DNA of 57,848 bases from Microthrixaceae bacterium (GTDB taxonomy: Bacteria > Actinomycetota > Acidimicrobiia > Acidimicrobiales > DATDAH01), in contig JACJWK010000021.1 of assembly GCA_020637195.1 (NCBI GenBank), forward strand, positions 1 through 57,848. Reading direction: 5' to 3'. Below the pieces are notes generated by a model. It was not told the DNA's origin, did no database searches, and saw only the letters and a list, made by a program, of their open reading frames with translations. Positions within the stretch are counted from its first letter, which is position 1, and the number at the start of each line of letters is the position of its first letter. Of the stretch, positions 42,468 through 50,906 are shown piece after piece. A program made the translations under genes and the position numbers.

Positions 42468-44059
42468 GGTCGGGCTCCTTCGGGGGTGCGGTTGCGGGCC
42501 CAGCGCCACCACTGACGGGTGGAGCGGAGCGGGCCGAGGCGGGACGCGAAGCCGGCCGCGGCGAGCTCGTCGGCGATGCGGAGGGCGCCGTACTGCAGGC
42601 CGAGGAAGGAGTCCACGCCGGCGTACGGCCCACCGAGGGTGATCGAGCCGGTGGCGTAGACCCGCCCCGCCCGACTGCGGGCGCCGACCACCTCGAACTG
42701 CGGCGTGACCTCGAGGCGGCCGCTCGGGTTGCGGGTCGCGCCACCGTGGGCCAGCAGGTCGGCGAGCAGCGCGTGGTCGGTCAGCTCGGCCTGCAGCCCG
42801 GTGGCGTCGATGACCAGGTCGGCGGCGACCGCCTGCCCGGCGCCGTCACCGCTGGTCGGGCCGAGGGTGGTCACGATCGAGCGCCCGTCCGCGCCCGGAC
42901 GGACGTCGCGGACCACGCCGGTCAGCGCCACGTAGCGCCCGGCGCGGGCCATGCGACGCTGCTGGCGCTGCCAGGTCCGCCTCGGCGCCGTGTTCGTGCC
43001 GCCGAGGCGGCGGACCAGGGCGGCCCGCTCCTCACCCGACGCGGCCTCGACCCGGTCTCGGACCTGACCGCCCCAGGCCGCCTTCGGGAAGTTGAAGGCC
43101 TGGTACGCGTACCCGTCACGACCCGGCCGCCGGAACCACGGCGCGCGCCCCTGGGGACCGTCCACGTAGTGGCGGAACAGGTGCAGGACGCGGGTGTCGG
43201 CGCCGTGCTCGGTGATGTCCGAGAGGAGGCGCTCGATCACCCGGGAGGCGACGATCCCGCTGCCCCGCACGACGACCGTGGTCGGGCGCCGGCGGGCCTC
43301 GGCGTAGGCGTGCTCGTGGGGCTCGTAGGCGTTGAGGATCCGGTGGCCGTGGTCGGGGTGCGCCGCACGGAACGCCCGGAGGTCGTCCAGCAGCCTGATG
43401 CCCGGATAGCCGACGGCGAGGTGGACGTGCCGGCAGCGCAGCGCCCGGACCCGGTCGGCGGCGGGTCCCCGGCGCTCGCCGCGGACCGGGGCCACGAGGA
43501 CGAAGTACCCCTCCTCGTCGCGCCGCCGGACGACCCGGCCGAGGCCCCCGTGGACCATCCGGTCCCAGCCGATCCGCGCCACCTCGCGCGACACCGAGCG
43601 GTAGACCTGCCCCGCCCGGGGCGTGAAGTACTCGGCGATCAGGGGCTCCGTGGCCACGGTCAGCAGCGGCGAGAGCGACCGGTCGTCCCACGCTTCGCGC
43701 CACGCGTAGCTGGGGAAGCCCCAGATGTTGTCCATGACCGAGCCGGCGTCGGAGCGCAGCCGGTCGTCGGCGTCGATCTGGGAGTTGCGGGCGAGGTAGC
43801 GGTAGGTGTCGGCCGGCTCGGCCAGCGTGGTGACGACGGCGACGTCCTCGCACGGGACGCCCGAGAGGCGCAGGACGTCGACCAGGGCCAGCGACCCGAG
43901 CCCACCCCCGATCGACACGAGGGGGGCGTCGACGACCGGGAGGCCGGCGGCCGCCACCGCGGCGTCGGTCCACACACTGTCGGCGGCGAGGGAGGCCGGC
44001 ACCTCTGGGGCACCGGGCACCGACACGGGGCCGGCGAGGGGGGTGGTGATCGTCGACAC
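42464..44059 (-). CDS. FAD/NAD(P)-binding oxidoreductase of unknown substrate
   Basis: 531 residues from GTG 44059; the frame continues upstream into low-complexity sequence that I do not consider part of the gene. LVSIGGGLGSLALVDVLRLSG is a GxGxxG-type FAD-binding motif near residue 50. VVVRGSGIVASRVIERLL near residue 270 may be a second dinucleotide site, and ADLVIDATGLQAEL near 430 is the ATG motif seen in flavin monooxygenases of the lysine/ornithine hydroxylase and FMO groups. The block YRYLARNSQIDADDRLRSD is distinctive. It is followed with 4-base overlaps by the small membrane protein and transporter-FHA genes, and preceded by a Ser/Thr kinase gene. Confidence 0.78.
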   Translation of the reverse strand: MSTITTPLAGPVSVPGAPEVPASLAADSVWTDAAVAAAGLPVVDAPLVSIGGGLGSLALVDVLRLSGVPCEDVAVVTTLAEPADTYRYLARNSQIDADDRLRSDAGSVMDNIWGFPSYAWREAWDDRSLSPLLTVATEPLIAEYFTPRAGQVYRSVSREVARIGWDRMVHGGLGRVVRRRDEEGYFVLVAPVRGERRGPAADRVRALRCRHVHLAVGYPGIRLLDDLRAFRAAHPDHGHRILNAYEPHEHAYAEARRRPTTVVVRGSGIVASRVIERLLSDITEHGADTRVLHLFRHYVDGPQGRAPWFRRPGRDGYAYQAFNFPKAAWGGQVRDRVEAASGEERAALVRRLGGTNTAPRRTWQRQQRRMARAGRYVALTGVVRDVRPGADGRSIVTTLGPTSGDGAGQAVAADLVIDATGLQAELTDHALLADLLAHGGATRNPSGRLEVTPQFEVVGARSRAGRVYATGSITLGGPYAGVDSFLGLQYGALRIADELAAAGFASRLGPLRSTRQWWRWARNRTPEGARP

Positions 44060-44627
44060 GGCGGGCCGCCGCTCAGTTGGGGCCGCCGGCGCCGGGGGCA
44101 CCGCCGCCGCCGTTCCCGCCGCCGGGGCCCGCGCCCCCGTTGGCGACGTGCCGCCAACCCCACCACCTCCAGCCAGACCCGCCGCATTTACCGTTCCCAC
44201 CGCCGTTGGTTGCCGCCAGCAGCCCGTTCCACCGCCGCCAGCCAGCCGCCGCCGCCCATTCACCGGCCGGCCCGCCTCCGCCGTCCAGCGCCTCCAGTGC
44301 TGCGCCCCCGCCCCACCGCCCCCGCCGACCCGAAGCGCGTTGCAGCCACCGTCAGCGCGTCGTCAGGCGCACCGCCACCCATCAGCGTCGCCGACGTCAT
44401 CAGCCGCGCTCAGCCGCTGCGCCAACGTCAGCGTCGGCGCCGGCGTCGGCACTGCCGCCACCATCGGCGTCAGTGGGCCCAGCCGCCTCCTCGGCACCGT
44501 CGCCGAGCCGGTCCGCGACACCACCACCGGGAGAGGCGCGCGCCCACGACGGGGCGAGGGCGGCGGCGCCCACGGCGCAGCGACGCCCCGACCAGCCCGG
44601 CAGTGGGTCAGCAGCACCATGGAGTCG
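44060..44627. other. 568-base interval without a supported gene; low-complexity, Gly/Ala/Pro-codon-rich
   Basis: Between the kinase stop and the oxidoreductase start there is repetitive GC-rich sequence (ccgccgcc, ggcggcgg and gtcggcgcc motifs). On the minus strand, directly after the kinase stop, one frame reads an Ala/Asp-rich stretch (EEAAGPTDADGGSADAGADA) and a later frame a Gly/Asn-rich stretch (NGGAGPGGGNGGGG) ending just before the oxidoreductase. They may be remnants of a kinase tail or of a Gly-rich protein broken by frameshifts. An 85-codon frame (44363-44620) has no support. No promoter or terminator is convincing. Confidence 0.5.
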
Positions 44628-45530
44628 TCAGGGTAGGCCGACGACGGACGGCGGTGCGGCGGTGAGGTGGGGGGCGGCCGGCGCGAGGACCAACGGCGGC
44701 GCGACCGAGACGTCGGCCGAGCGGGCCGCCTCGGCGAGCTCGTCGGCGAGCTGGCCGACCGAGGCGGGTCGCCGGGCGGGATCCTTGCTCATGGCGCGCT
44801 CGACGACGCGGCACACCGCGTCGGGGGTGCCCGTGCGGCGCAGATCGGGGACCGGCTCGGTGGCGATCCGCCCCGCGATCCGCGCGGCGGTCTGCCCGGT
44901 CGCGTCACCGAACGCGGGAGCGCCCGCGATGGCGTGGTACAGCGTGGCCGCCAGGCCGTACACGTCACGGCTGGGCGCGGCGGCCGCGCCGCGCAGTGCC
45001 TCGGGTGGGGCGTGGACCAGCGTCACCGGCCGGTCGGCGTCCGCGACCGAGCGATCACAGGCCGCGCCGAAGTCGCCGAGCTTCCAGGTGACACCGACGA
45101 GGTGCACGTTGGCCGGGCTCACGTCGCAGTGCACCAGCCCGGCGCGGTGCGCGGTCTCCAACGCGCCCGCGACGCCGACGGCGAGGGCGCACGCGTCGGG
45201 CCACGGCATCGGCCCGGACTCGGCGACGTGCTGCTCGAGCGTCTGGTCGGCCAGCTCGAGCAGCAGGTAGGGCCGGCCGTCGGGCGCCCGGCCGGTGGCC
45301 TGGGCCGCCAGGAGGGCGGGGTGCGGTGGGACGCGGCGTCGGGCCTCCGCCTCCCGGCGGAAGTGGACGGCGGCCGGGTCGTCGGCGGTCGCCGCGTGGA
45401 ACAGCTTCATCGCCACCATCGACCCGTCCGGCTGCGTGCAGCGGTACACGGTGGCGGTGCCGCCGTGACCGATCTCGGTCAGCTCGGTGAGGTCCTCGAA
45501 GCGGTGCGGGGGGTGCTCGGGCTGGGTCAT
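44628..45530 (-). CDS. Serine/threonine protein kinase (soluble, Hanks type)
   Basis: 300 residues from ATG 45530, with AAAGG upstream. The glycine loop is EIGHGGTATVYRC, the ATP lysine is in VAMKLF, the catalytic loop is HCDVSPANV (Asp and Asn kept, though the usual HRDLKPxN is altered), and the metal-binding DFG is in LGDFGAA. The C-lobe ends with DPARRPASVGQLADELAEA and a short Ala/Pro tail. There is no membrane segment or extracellular domain, unlike PknB-type kinases. Next in the same direction comes a chain ending in an FHA domain, a phosphothreonine reader, so the kinase may create its ligand; that is inference. Confidence 0.9.
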   Translation of the reverse strand: MTQPEHPPHRFEDLTELTEIGHGGTATVYRCTQPDGSMVAMKLFHAATADDPAAVHFRREAEARRRVPPHPALLAAQATGRAPDGRPYLLLELADQTLEQHVAESGPMPWPDACALAVGVAGALETAHRAGLVHCDVSPANVHLVGVTWKLGDFGAACDRSVADADRPVTLVHAPPEALRGAAAAPSRDVYGLAATLYHAIAGAPAFGDATGQTAARIAGRIATEPVPDLRRTGTPDAVCRVVERAMSKDPARRPASVGQLADELAEAARSADVSVAPPLVLAPAAPHLTAAPPSVVGLP

Positions 45531-45585
45531 GGCGGGCCTTTCGTCCTGGGGCTGCTCGCCCCTCAGGCCGCCACCGTGCGCCCCC

Positions 45586-45614
45586 CACGTAAGGCCGACG
45601 TCAAGCCAACGCAA
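45586..45614 (-). promoter_or_regulatory. Promoter for the kinase gene cluster (TTGCGT-17-TACGTG)
   Basis: On the minus strand TTGCGT (45609-45614) and TACGTG (45586-45591) are spaced 17 bases, about 50 bases before the kinase ATG. The segment is less GC-rich than its surroundings. Confidence 0.4.
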
Positions 45615-45669
45615 GAGATCGGCAAGAACCCCTCCCCGGCGCGGCAGGGCGGGGCCGCCGCCCCGGGCA

Positions 45670-46473
45670 TCACTCGCCGGTGAAGTTCGGCTCCCGCTTC
45701 TCGAGGAAGGCCTTGGGGCCCTCGGCCGCGTCCTTCGAGCCCATCACGACCATGCCGTGGCCCATCTCGACGTCGAAGGCCGCCGCCTCGGGCATGGCCT
45801 CGGTCTCGCGCAGCGTGGCCAGGATGGCCGTCACCGCGAGCGGGCCGTTGCGGGCGATGCGGGCGGCGATCTCCCGGGCCTTGTCCAGGGCGGTGCCGTC
45901 GGGCACGACGTGGTTGACGAGGCCGAGCTCGTACGCCCGCCGGGCGGTGATGTCCTCGCCGGTGAGCAGCATCTCCGCCGCCACCGCATAGGACACCTGC
46001 CGGCGCAGCCGCACCGCCGAGCCCGCCATCGGGAACAGGCCCCGCTGCACCTCGGTGACGCCGAAGACGGCGCTCTCCCCCGCCACCCGGATGTCGGTGC
46101 CCTGGAGGATCTCGGTGCCGCCGGCCCGGGCGAAGCCCTCGGCGGCGAGGATCACGGGCTTGGTCGGCCGGTACGTCTTGAGCCAGCCGCCGAGGATGAC
46201 CTCGGGCTCGTCCTTGAACCGCTGGAGCCACTCGTTGTCGACCACGCCGGCCTGGAGGCGGCCGATCTCGGCGAGGTCCATGCCGGCGCAGAACGTGTCG
46301 CCCCTGCCGGTCAGGATCGCCACCCGCAGGTCGGGGTCCTCGTCGAGGCGCACCCAGGCGTCGTACATCCGGCAGAGCACCTCGGCGTTGGCCGCGTTCT
46401 TCTTCTCGGGACGGTTGATGGTGACGACGAGGACGGGCCCTTCGGCCTCGACCAGCACGAGCGGCTCGGACAT
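45670..46473 (-). CDS. Enoyl-CoA hydratase/isomerase family protein (crotonase)
   Basis: 267 residues from ATG 46473 with a strong AGGAGG Shine-Dalgarno. Crotonase-fold enzyme acting on acyl-CoA thioesters, likely in fatty-acid or aromatic degradation. VVTINRPEKKNAANAEVL, the oxyanion-hole segment RGDTFCAGMDLAE and GGTEILQGTDIRVA, then FGVTEVQRGLFPMAGSAVRL, are family hallmarks. A Glu in TEVQRG is near the usual catalytic position. C-terminal AFLEKREPNFTGE matches hydratases that end in FxGx. It lies downstream of a divergent region and before the kinase promoter. Confidence 0.92.
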   Translation of the reverse strand: MSEPLVLVEAEGPVLVVTINRPEKKNAANAEVLCRMYDAWVRLDEDPDLRVAILTGRGDTFCAGMDLAEIGRLQAGVVDNEWLQRFKDEPEVILGGWLKTYRPTKPVILAAEGFARAGGTEILQGTDIRVAGESAVFGVTEVQRGLFPMAGSAVRLRRQVSYAVAAEMLLTGEDITARRAYELGLVNHVVPDGTALDKAREIAARIARNGPLAVTAILATLRETEAMPEAAAFDVEMGHGMVVMGSKDAAEGPKAFLEKREPNFTGE

Positions 46474-46617
46474 GGGGGACCTCCTGGGTCGACGGGGCGG
46501 CGCCGGCGCGGCCGCCGCGCCACGGGGGCGGGGACCGTCTCGGCGTCGGCCATCCTTGCCGACGGCCCGGCCCGCGCCGTCCGGCCGCGCCCCGGTTCCC
46601 CGGTCGGGGGCCCGCCG

Positions 46618-46623
46618 TAGGGT
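46618..46623 (+). promoter_or_regulatory. -10 element (TAGGGT) for the gene at 46630
   Basis: TAGGGT ends 7 bases before ATG 46630, giving a leaderless transcript. It is identical to the hexamers at 30781 and 54004. Confidence 0.45.
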
Positions 46624-46629
46624 GGTCGC

Positions 46630-47139
46630 ATGCTGACGATGAAGCCCGAGCACATCGCCGAGTGGGTGGCGCGCGAGCTCCCGGGCGACACCCTCGAGAG
46701 CCACCTGCTCGCCAGCCAGTACTCGCCGCAGTACTCCGCTCCCGGCAGCCACACGTCCTCCTCGGGCGACTTCGGTGACCGCCAGCGAGCCGCGTTCGTC
46801 GAGTCGCTGGCGCTGGACCCGGACCGAAAGATCGGCTTCCTGGTCCAGTCGACCGTCTACGCCCTCACCGACCGGCGGCTCTGCATCGCCACGCGGGGCG
46901 GCTTCCGCGACCGCCCCAAGGAGCTCCTCCACGCCGGCCCCCGGGAGGGCCTGACCGTCTACTGGTACGACGGGCGGGTCGAGGCCGGCAACCAGTTCCG
47001 CCACTTCGTGTTCGTCTTCGCCGACGGCAGTTGGCGAAGCGACCGGACCGGGATCAAGGCCATGGGCCGGGTCCCCAAGGCCAACAACGCCCAGCACTTC
47101 ACCGCGGCGCTGGGCCCTGCCGCCGTCGAGCAGCGCTGA
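46630..47139 (+). CDS. Conserved hypothetical protein, possibly PH-like
   Basis: 169 residues, soluble, without signal or membrane segment. The later half (VESLALDPDRKIGFLVQSTVYALTDRRLCIATR, then VYWYDGRVEAGNQFRHFVFVFADGSW) alternates hydrophobic and polar residues and contains the phrase ALTDRRL. That recalls bacterial PH-like domains (YALTDRRVI type), but the match is too short to be sure. It starts with ATG 7 bases after a -10 box and stands alone between a divergent crotonase and a convergent permease. Confidence 0.7.
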   Translation: MLTMKPEHIAEWVARELPGDTLESHLLASQYSPQYSAPGSHTSSSGDFGDRQRAAFVESLALDPDRKIGFLVQSTVYALTDRRLCIATRGGFRDRPKELLHAGPREGLTVYWYDGRVEAGNQFRHFVFVFADGSWRSDRTGIKAMGRVPKANNAQHFTAALGPAAVEQR

Positions 47140-47169
47140 CCCCGGCGAGCAGCTCGACGGCGTGGGCCG

Positions 47170-48504
47170 TCACGACGCCCGGCCCGCCCCTTCCCCGGGG
47201 CCCCCGTCGTCGAGGCGGAGGCGCCGACGGTGGCGCAGCCAGAGGGTCTCGCCCGCCACCGCGAGGACGACCATGACCGCCAGGACGACCACGGCCAGCG
47301 GTCGCCGGCGTGCGGCGTCGACCTCGAGGACGACGAACGCGACCGCGCAGGCGACGGCGCCGATGCCCGCGGCGACCCGACGACCACGACGGCCGGCGGT
47401 GACTCGGTACGCCGCCACGTTGACGGTGGCGAACACACCGAGGAAGACCGCGCTCGCGATCGAGGAGATCGCCGCGACCTCGACCGAGTTGGCGAGGACG
47501 AGCGCACCGCCGGCGGTGATGAGCAGCCCCACCGGCTGCGACCAGACGCGCCGCTCCAGGTCGGGGGGCAGCTCACCCTCGAGCGCGATCGAGTAGCTCA
47601 AGCGGGCGGTCCCGTAGAGGGTGGCGTTGATCGCGGAGAACGTGGCGAGCACCGCGGCCACGCCCACGAGCACGAAGCCCAGCTGGCCCAGGCTGGGCTT
47701 CGCCGCCTCCGCGAGCGCGAAGTCCGCCGCGGCCGCGATCCGGCGTGGGTCGAGCGACCCGACCGTCACCACGCCGATCAGGATGTAGAGCACGATCACG
47801 AACCCGACGGCCAGGTAGAGCGCGCGAGGCAGGTTGCGCGGCGGGTCGCGCACGTCGTCGCCGGCGTTGGCGATCAGCTCGAAGCCCTCGTAGGCGACGA
47901 ACACGAGCATCCCGGCGGCGACCGTCGTGGGCAGCGACGGCCAGGTGTCCGGCGCCACCCGGCCCCACTCCACGCTGGCGAGCCCGGCCGCCGTCACCAG
48001 GCCCAGGATCACCAGCTTCATGGCCACGACCACCGTCTCCGTCCGGGCCACCACCGCCGCATCCGCGAGGTTGATCGCGGCGGGGACGAGGATCGCGGCG
48101 CTCACGAGGAGGTGGAGGAGCCAGGAGGACGCGCTCCCCCCGGTGATCAGCGCGCCCCCGTAGTTGCCGAACGCCGTCGCGTAGAGGGCGACCGTCACGA
48201 CGTAGCCGAACCACAGCAGGGTGTTCAGGACACCGGTGGCGAGCCGGACGCCGAAGACTCGGTCGACGAAGACCACGCTGCCGCCCCGTGACGGGTACCG
48301 CACCGACAGCACCGCGTACGACGACGCGGTCAGCGCCGCGAGGACGCCCCCCACCGCCAGCGCCAGGGGCGCCCCCCCACCCGCCTGCTCCGCCACGACG
48401 CCGAGCACGGCGAAGATCCCGCCGCCGATCATCCCGCCGATGCCGATCGCCGTCGTGCCCCAGAGCCCGACCTTGGCGCCATCGCCGGTGTCAGGGGCGG
48501 GCAC
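47170..48504 (-). CDS. APC-family amino acid permease
   Basis: 444 residues with about twelve transmembrane helices. The first helix carries GIGGMIGGGIFAVLG, the substrate-binding unwound-helix motif of amino acid/polyamine/organocation transporters. VFVAYEGFELIANAGDD is the helix-6 segment and NLPRALYLAVGFVIVLYILIG follows. The C-terminus is basic and cytosolic. It probably imports an amino acid or amine by proton symport. It is convergent with the preceding hypothetical gene and stands alone otherwise; 48505-48675 upstream holds no further gene. Confidence 0.92.
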   Translation of the reverse strand: MPAPDTGDGAKVGLWGTTAIGIGGMIGGGIFAVLGVVAEQAGGGAPLALAVGGVLAALTASSYAVLSVRYPSRGGSVVFVDRVFGVRLATGVLNTLLWFGYVVTVALYATAFGNYGGALITGGSASSWLLHLLVSAAILVPAAINLADAAVVARTETVVVAMKLVILGLVTAAGLASVEWGRVAPDTWPSLPTTVAAGMLVFVAYEGFELIANAGDDVRDPPRNLPRALYLAVGFVIVLYILIGVVTVGSLDPRRIAAAADFALAEAAKPSLGQLGFVLVGVAAVLATFSAINATLYGTARLSYSIALEGELPPDLERRVWSQPVGLLITAGGALVLANSVEVAAISSIASAVFLGVFATVNVAAYRVTAGRRGRRVAAGIGAVACAVAFVVLEVDAARRRPLAVVVLAVMVVLAVAGETLWLRHRRRLRLDDGGPGEGAGRAS

Positions 48505-48675
48505 GACACGGCTCTCGCGAGGTGGGTCGAGCCGTGCGCGCCAGCCGGTCGTCGAGGTCGAGGCGGGCCGGCGCGGGGTTCGCCGCGCGGCGGTGGCCGC
48601 ACCGCCGGCATCGATGACCGGCGCGCCCCTCAGGTCCTCGACGAACGTGCCGAGCGTCCCGGCCCCCCACGTCGG

Positions 48676-49332
48676 TCAGCCGGGAGGCGTGACGCGGGCG
48701 GAGCCCCGTGGTCGCGGCGCCCGCCACTCGAAGCGCATCGACAGGAGGCGCAACACGAAGACGCAGACCGAGACCGCGACGGCGCCCACGCCACCGAGCG
48801 CGTCGCGGGCCCACAGGAGGGTGGTGAGGACCGCGCCCACCGTGGCGGGGATGGCGTAGAGGCTGCTCTCGGGCCGGAAGACGGTCGGGACGTCCCGCGC
48901 CAGCACGTCACGGATCACGCCGCCGCCGACGGCCGTCGTCACGCCGAGGAGGACGGCCGCGAGCGCGCCGAGCCCGTGGTCGAGGGCCGTGGCCGTGCCG
49001 ATGACCGAGAACAGCCCGAGGCCGGCGGCGTCGAACACCAGGACGGGTCTGCGGATCCGTTCGACCGCCCGGTGGCCGACGAGCAGGACGACGGTCGCGG
49101 CCAGCGGCATGACGAGGTACACCTGGTCCTCCAGCGCGATGGGCGGCAGCTCCCCGATCAGGGTGTCGCGCACGATGCCCCCGGCCAGCCCCGTCACGAG
49201 GGCGAGGACGGCGATGCCGACGACGTCGAAGCGCTTCTGGGCCGCCAGGAGCCCGCCCGACACCGCGAACACGAACACACCGGCGAGGTCCAGCGTCCGC
49301 TCCAACGTCGGGTCGAGGCCCGTCAGGGTCAC
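48676..49332 (-). CDS. TRIC-family cation channel (YadS/UPF0126)
   Basis: 218 residues with seven predicted helices in two similar halves, each with the family motif: LAGGIVRDTLIG in the first and GGGVIRDVLARD in the second. Prokaryotic TRIC proteins are trimeric potassium/cation channels; small substrates such as glycine have also been proposed for relatives. The C-terminal tail is Arg/Pro-rich. No partner is evident in the neighbouring genes. Confidence 0.92.
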   Translation of the reverse strand: MTLTGLDPTLERTLDLAGVFVFAVSGGLLAAQKRFDVVGIAVLALVTGLAGGIVRDTLIGELPPIALEDQVYLVMPLAATVVLLVGHRAVERIRRPVLVFDAAGLGLFSVIGTATALDHGLGALAAVLLGVTTAVGGGVIRDVLARDVPTVFRPESSLYAIPATVGAVLTTLLWARDALGGVGAVAVSVCVFVLRLLSMRFEWRAPRPRGSARVTPPG

Positions 49333-49439
49333 GCCCGAACGGTACCCACTCGGCCTGGTGCGACCGACGTGGCGGAGCTCGGGTCGGTGACCGGCGAGTC
49401 CCGCCCGACCGTCGCACGCCGGTGGTCTCCGGCCCCTCC

Positions 49440-50393
49440 TCAGTCCTCAGCCGCGCCCGCCCCCGCCGCCTCGTCGCGAGCCGCCCAGTCCAGGAGGGGA
49501 TCGATCGCGAACACGGCGCCGTCGATGCCGGCGTGCAGGTCGCCGAGCTCGGCGTACCGGGGCGGCACGGTGTCCACGGTGAGGTCCTCGGCCTCGACCT
49601 CGTCGACTTCGTCCCAAGTGATCGGCGTGGAGACCGTGGCCGCCGGCAGGCCCCGCACCGAGTACGCCGCCGCCATGGTGTGGTCCCGGGCGTTCTGGTT
49701 GAAGTCCACGAAGACCGCCGCCGGGTCGCGGTCCTTGCGCCACCACGCCGTGGTGACGTCGGCGGGCGCCCGGCGCTCGACCTCGCGGGCGAAGGCCAGT
49801 GCGGCGCGCCGGACGTCGGCGAAGCCGTGCTCGGGACCGATGCGGACGTACACGTGCAGCCCGCTGCCGCCCGACGTCTTCGGCCACCCGGTGGCGCCGA
49901 GCTCGTCGAGCACCTCGTGAACCACCCCCGCCACCCGCCGCGTCCGGTCCAGGGGGCACTCGGGCATCGGATCGAGGTCGATGCGCCACTCGTCGGGCTG
50001 CTCGACGTCGGCCCGCCTCGAGTTCCAGGGGTGGAACTCGACGGTCGACATCTGCACCGCCCAGATCACGTGGGCCAGCTCGGTCACGCACAGCTCGTCG
50101 GCGGTCCGGCCGTAGCGGGGGAAGAACACCTGAACGGTCTCGAGCCACGGCGGAGCGCCGCCGGGCACCCGCTTCTGGTGCACCTTGTCGCCGGCCAGGC
50201 CCGACGGGAAGCGGTGCAACATGCACGGCCGCTCCCGCAGGGCGTTCACGATGCCGGGCCCGACCGCGAGGTAGTACTCGACGAGGTCCAGCTTCGTGAT
50301 CCCGGCGGCGGGGAAGTAGACGCGGTCGGGGTTGGAGATCCGCACGGTGCGCTCCCCCACCTCGAGCTCGACCGCCGGCGCCGTCGCTGCCAT
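49440..50393 (-). CDS. LigD-type DNA polymerase/primase domain protein (NHEJ-associated)
   Basis: 317 residues from ATG 50393. This is a stand-alone version of the archaeo-eukaryotic primase domain of bacterial LigD, which adds nucleotides at double-strand breaks during end joining. Typical elements are RISNPDRVYFPAAGITKLDLVEYY, MLHRFPSG, VEFHPWNSR, the metal-binding DLD in WRIDLDPMP, TSGGSGLHVYV and DFNQNARDHTMA. No ligase or nuclease domain is attached, and neither ku nor ligD is in this window, so partners must be elsewhere. Confidence 0.93.
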   Translation of the reverse strand: MAATAPAVELEVGERTVRISNPDRVYFPAAGITKLDLVEYYLAVGPGIVNALRERPCMLHRFPSGLAGDKVHQKRVPGGAPPWLETVQVFFPRYGRTADELCVTELAHVIWAVQMSTVEFHPWNSRRADVEQPDEWRIDLDPMPECPLDRTRRVAGVVHEVLDELGATGWPKTSGGSGLHVYVRIGPEHGFADVRRAALAFAREVERRAPADVTTAWWRKDRDPAAVFVDFNQNARDHTMAAAYSVRGLPAATVSTPITWDEVDEVEAEDLTVDTVPPRYAELGDLHAGIDGAVFAIDPLLDWAARDEAAGAGAAED

Positions 50394-50488
50394 GCGCTCA
50401 CCGTACGACCGCCCACCGGAGCGGCGCGCGCCACCGCCCACCGGCGCGCGCCTCGCTTGATGATCGCGACGTGTTCGAGGAACGATCC

Positions 50489-50899
50489 TCAGGTGATCGC
50501 CGCCAGCAGGGCGGAGGTTTCGAGCACGGACCAGCGCTCGGCGAGGCGGCCACCCTCGATGCGCCACAGCACGACGCCGCGGATGGCCACCGCGCGACCC
50601 GTCGCGGCGATCCCGAGGAACTCACCGTCATGGGTGCCCTCCCACCGGGCGAGCACGCCGACCCGGTCACCCTCGGCCACCACGTGCTCCTCGGTGACGT
50701 GGAGGTCGGGGAACCCGCCGCGGATGGTGACGATCCACTCCTTGACGCTCGCCGGACCGGGCGGAGTCCCCGGCGGCGCGGCGTGGTCGACGAAGTCATC
50801 GGCGAGGTCGCGTTCGACGGCGGCGAGGTCCCCGTGATTCACGACGTCCTCGTAGTGACGGCGGACCAGTCTCACGTTGGGTGTCATGTCGGTCGTCAT
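50489..50899 (-). CDS. SnoaL-like ester cyclase family protein
   Basis: 136 residues from ATG 50899. RRHYEDVVNHGDLAAVERDLADDFVDH, then IRGGFPDLHVTEEHVVAEGDRV and RWEGTHDGEFLGI are the pattern of the SnoaL-like/ester cyclase family of small cone-fold proteins. Asp and His at family-typical places suggest a binding or cyclase function, but no substrate can be named. It starts 7 bases after the upstream maleylpyruvate-isomerase-family gene, so it is the third gene of the TetR operon that begins at 52258. Confidence 0.85.
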   Translation of the reverse strand: MTTDMTPNVRLVRRHYEDVVNHGDLAAVERDLADDFVDHAAPPGTPPGPASVKEWIVTIRGGFPDLHVTEEHVVAEGDRVGVLARWEGTHDGEFLGIAATGRAVAIRGVVLWRIEGGRLAERWSVLETSALLAAIT

Positions 50900-50906
50900 G
50901 GCGGCC

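Noticed and set aside
44363..44620. An 85-codon minus-strand frame in the kinase-oxidoreductase gap.
   Set aside because: No Shine-Dalgarno, no family similarity, and another frame in the same place is equally plausible; only the interval is described.
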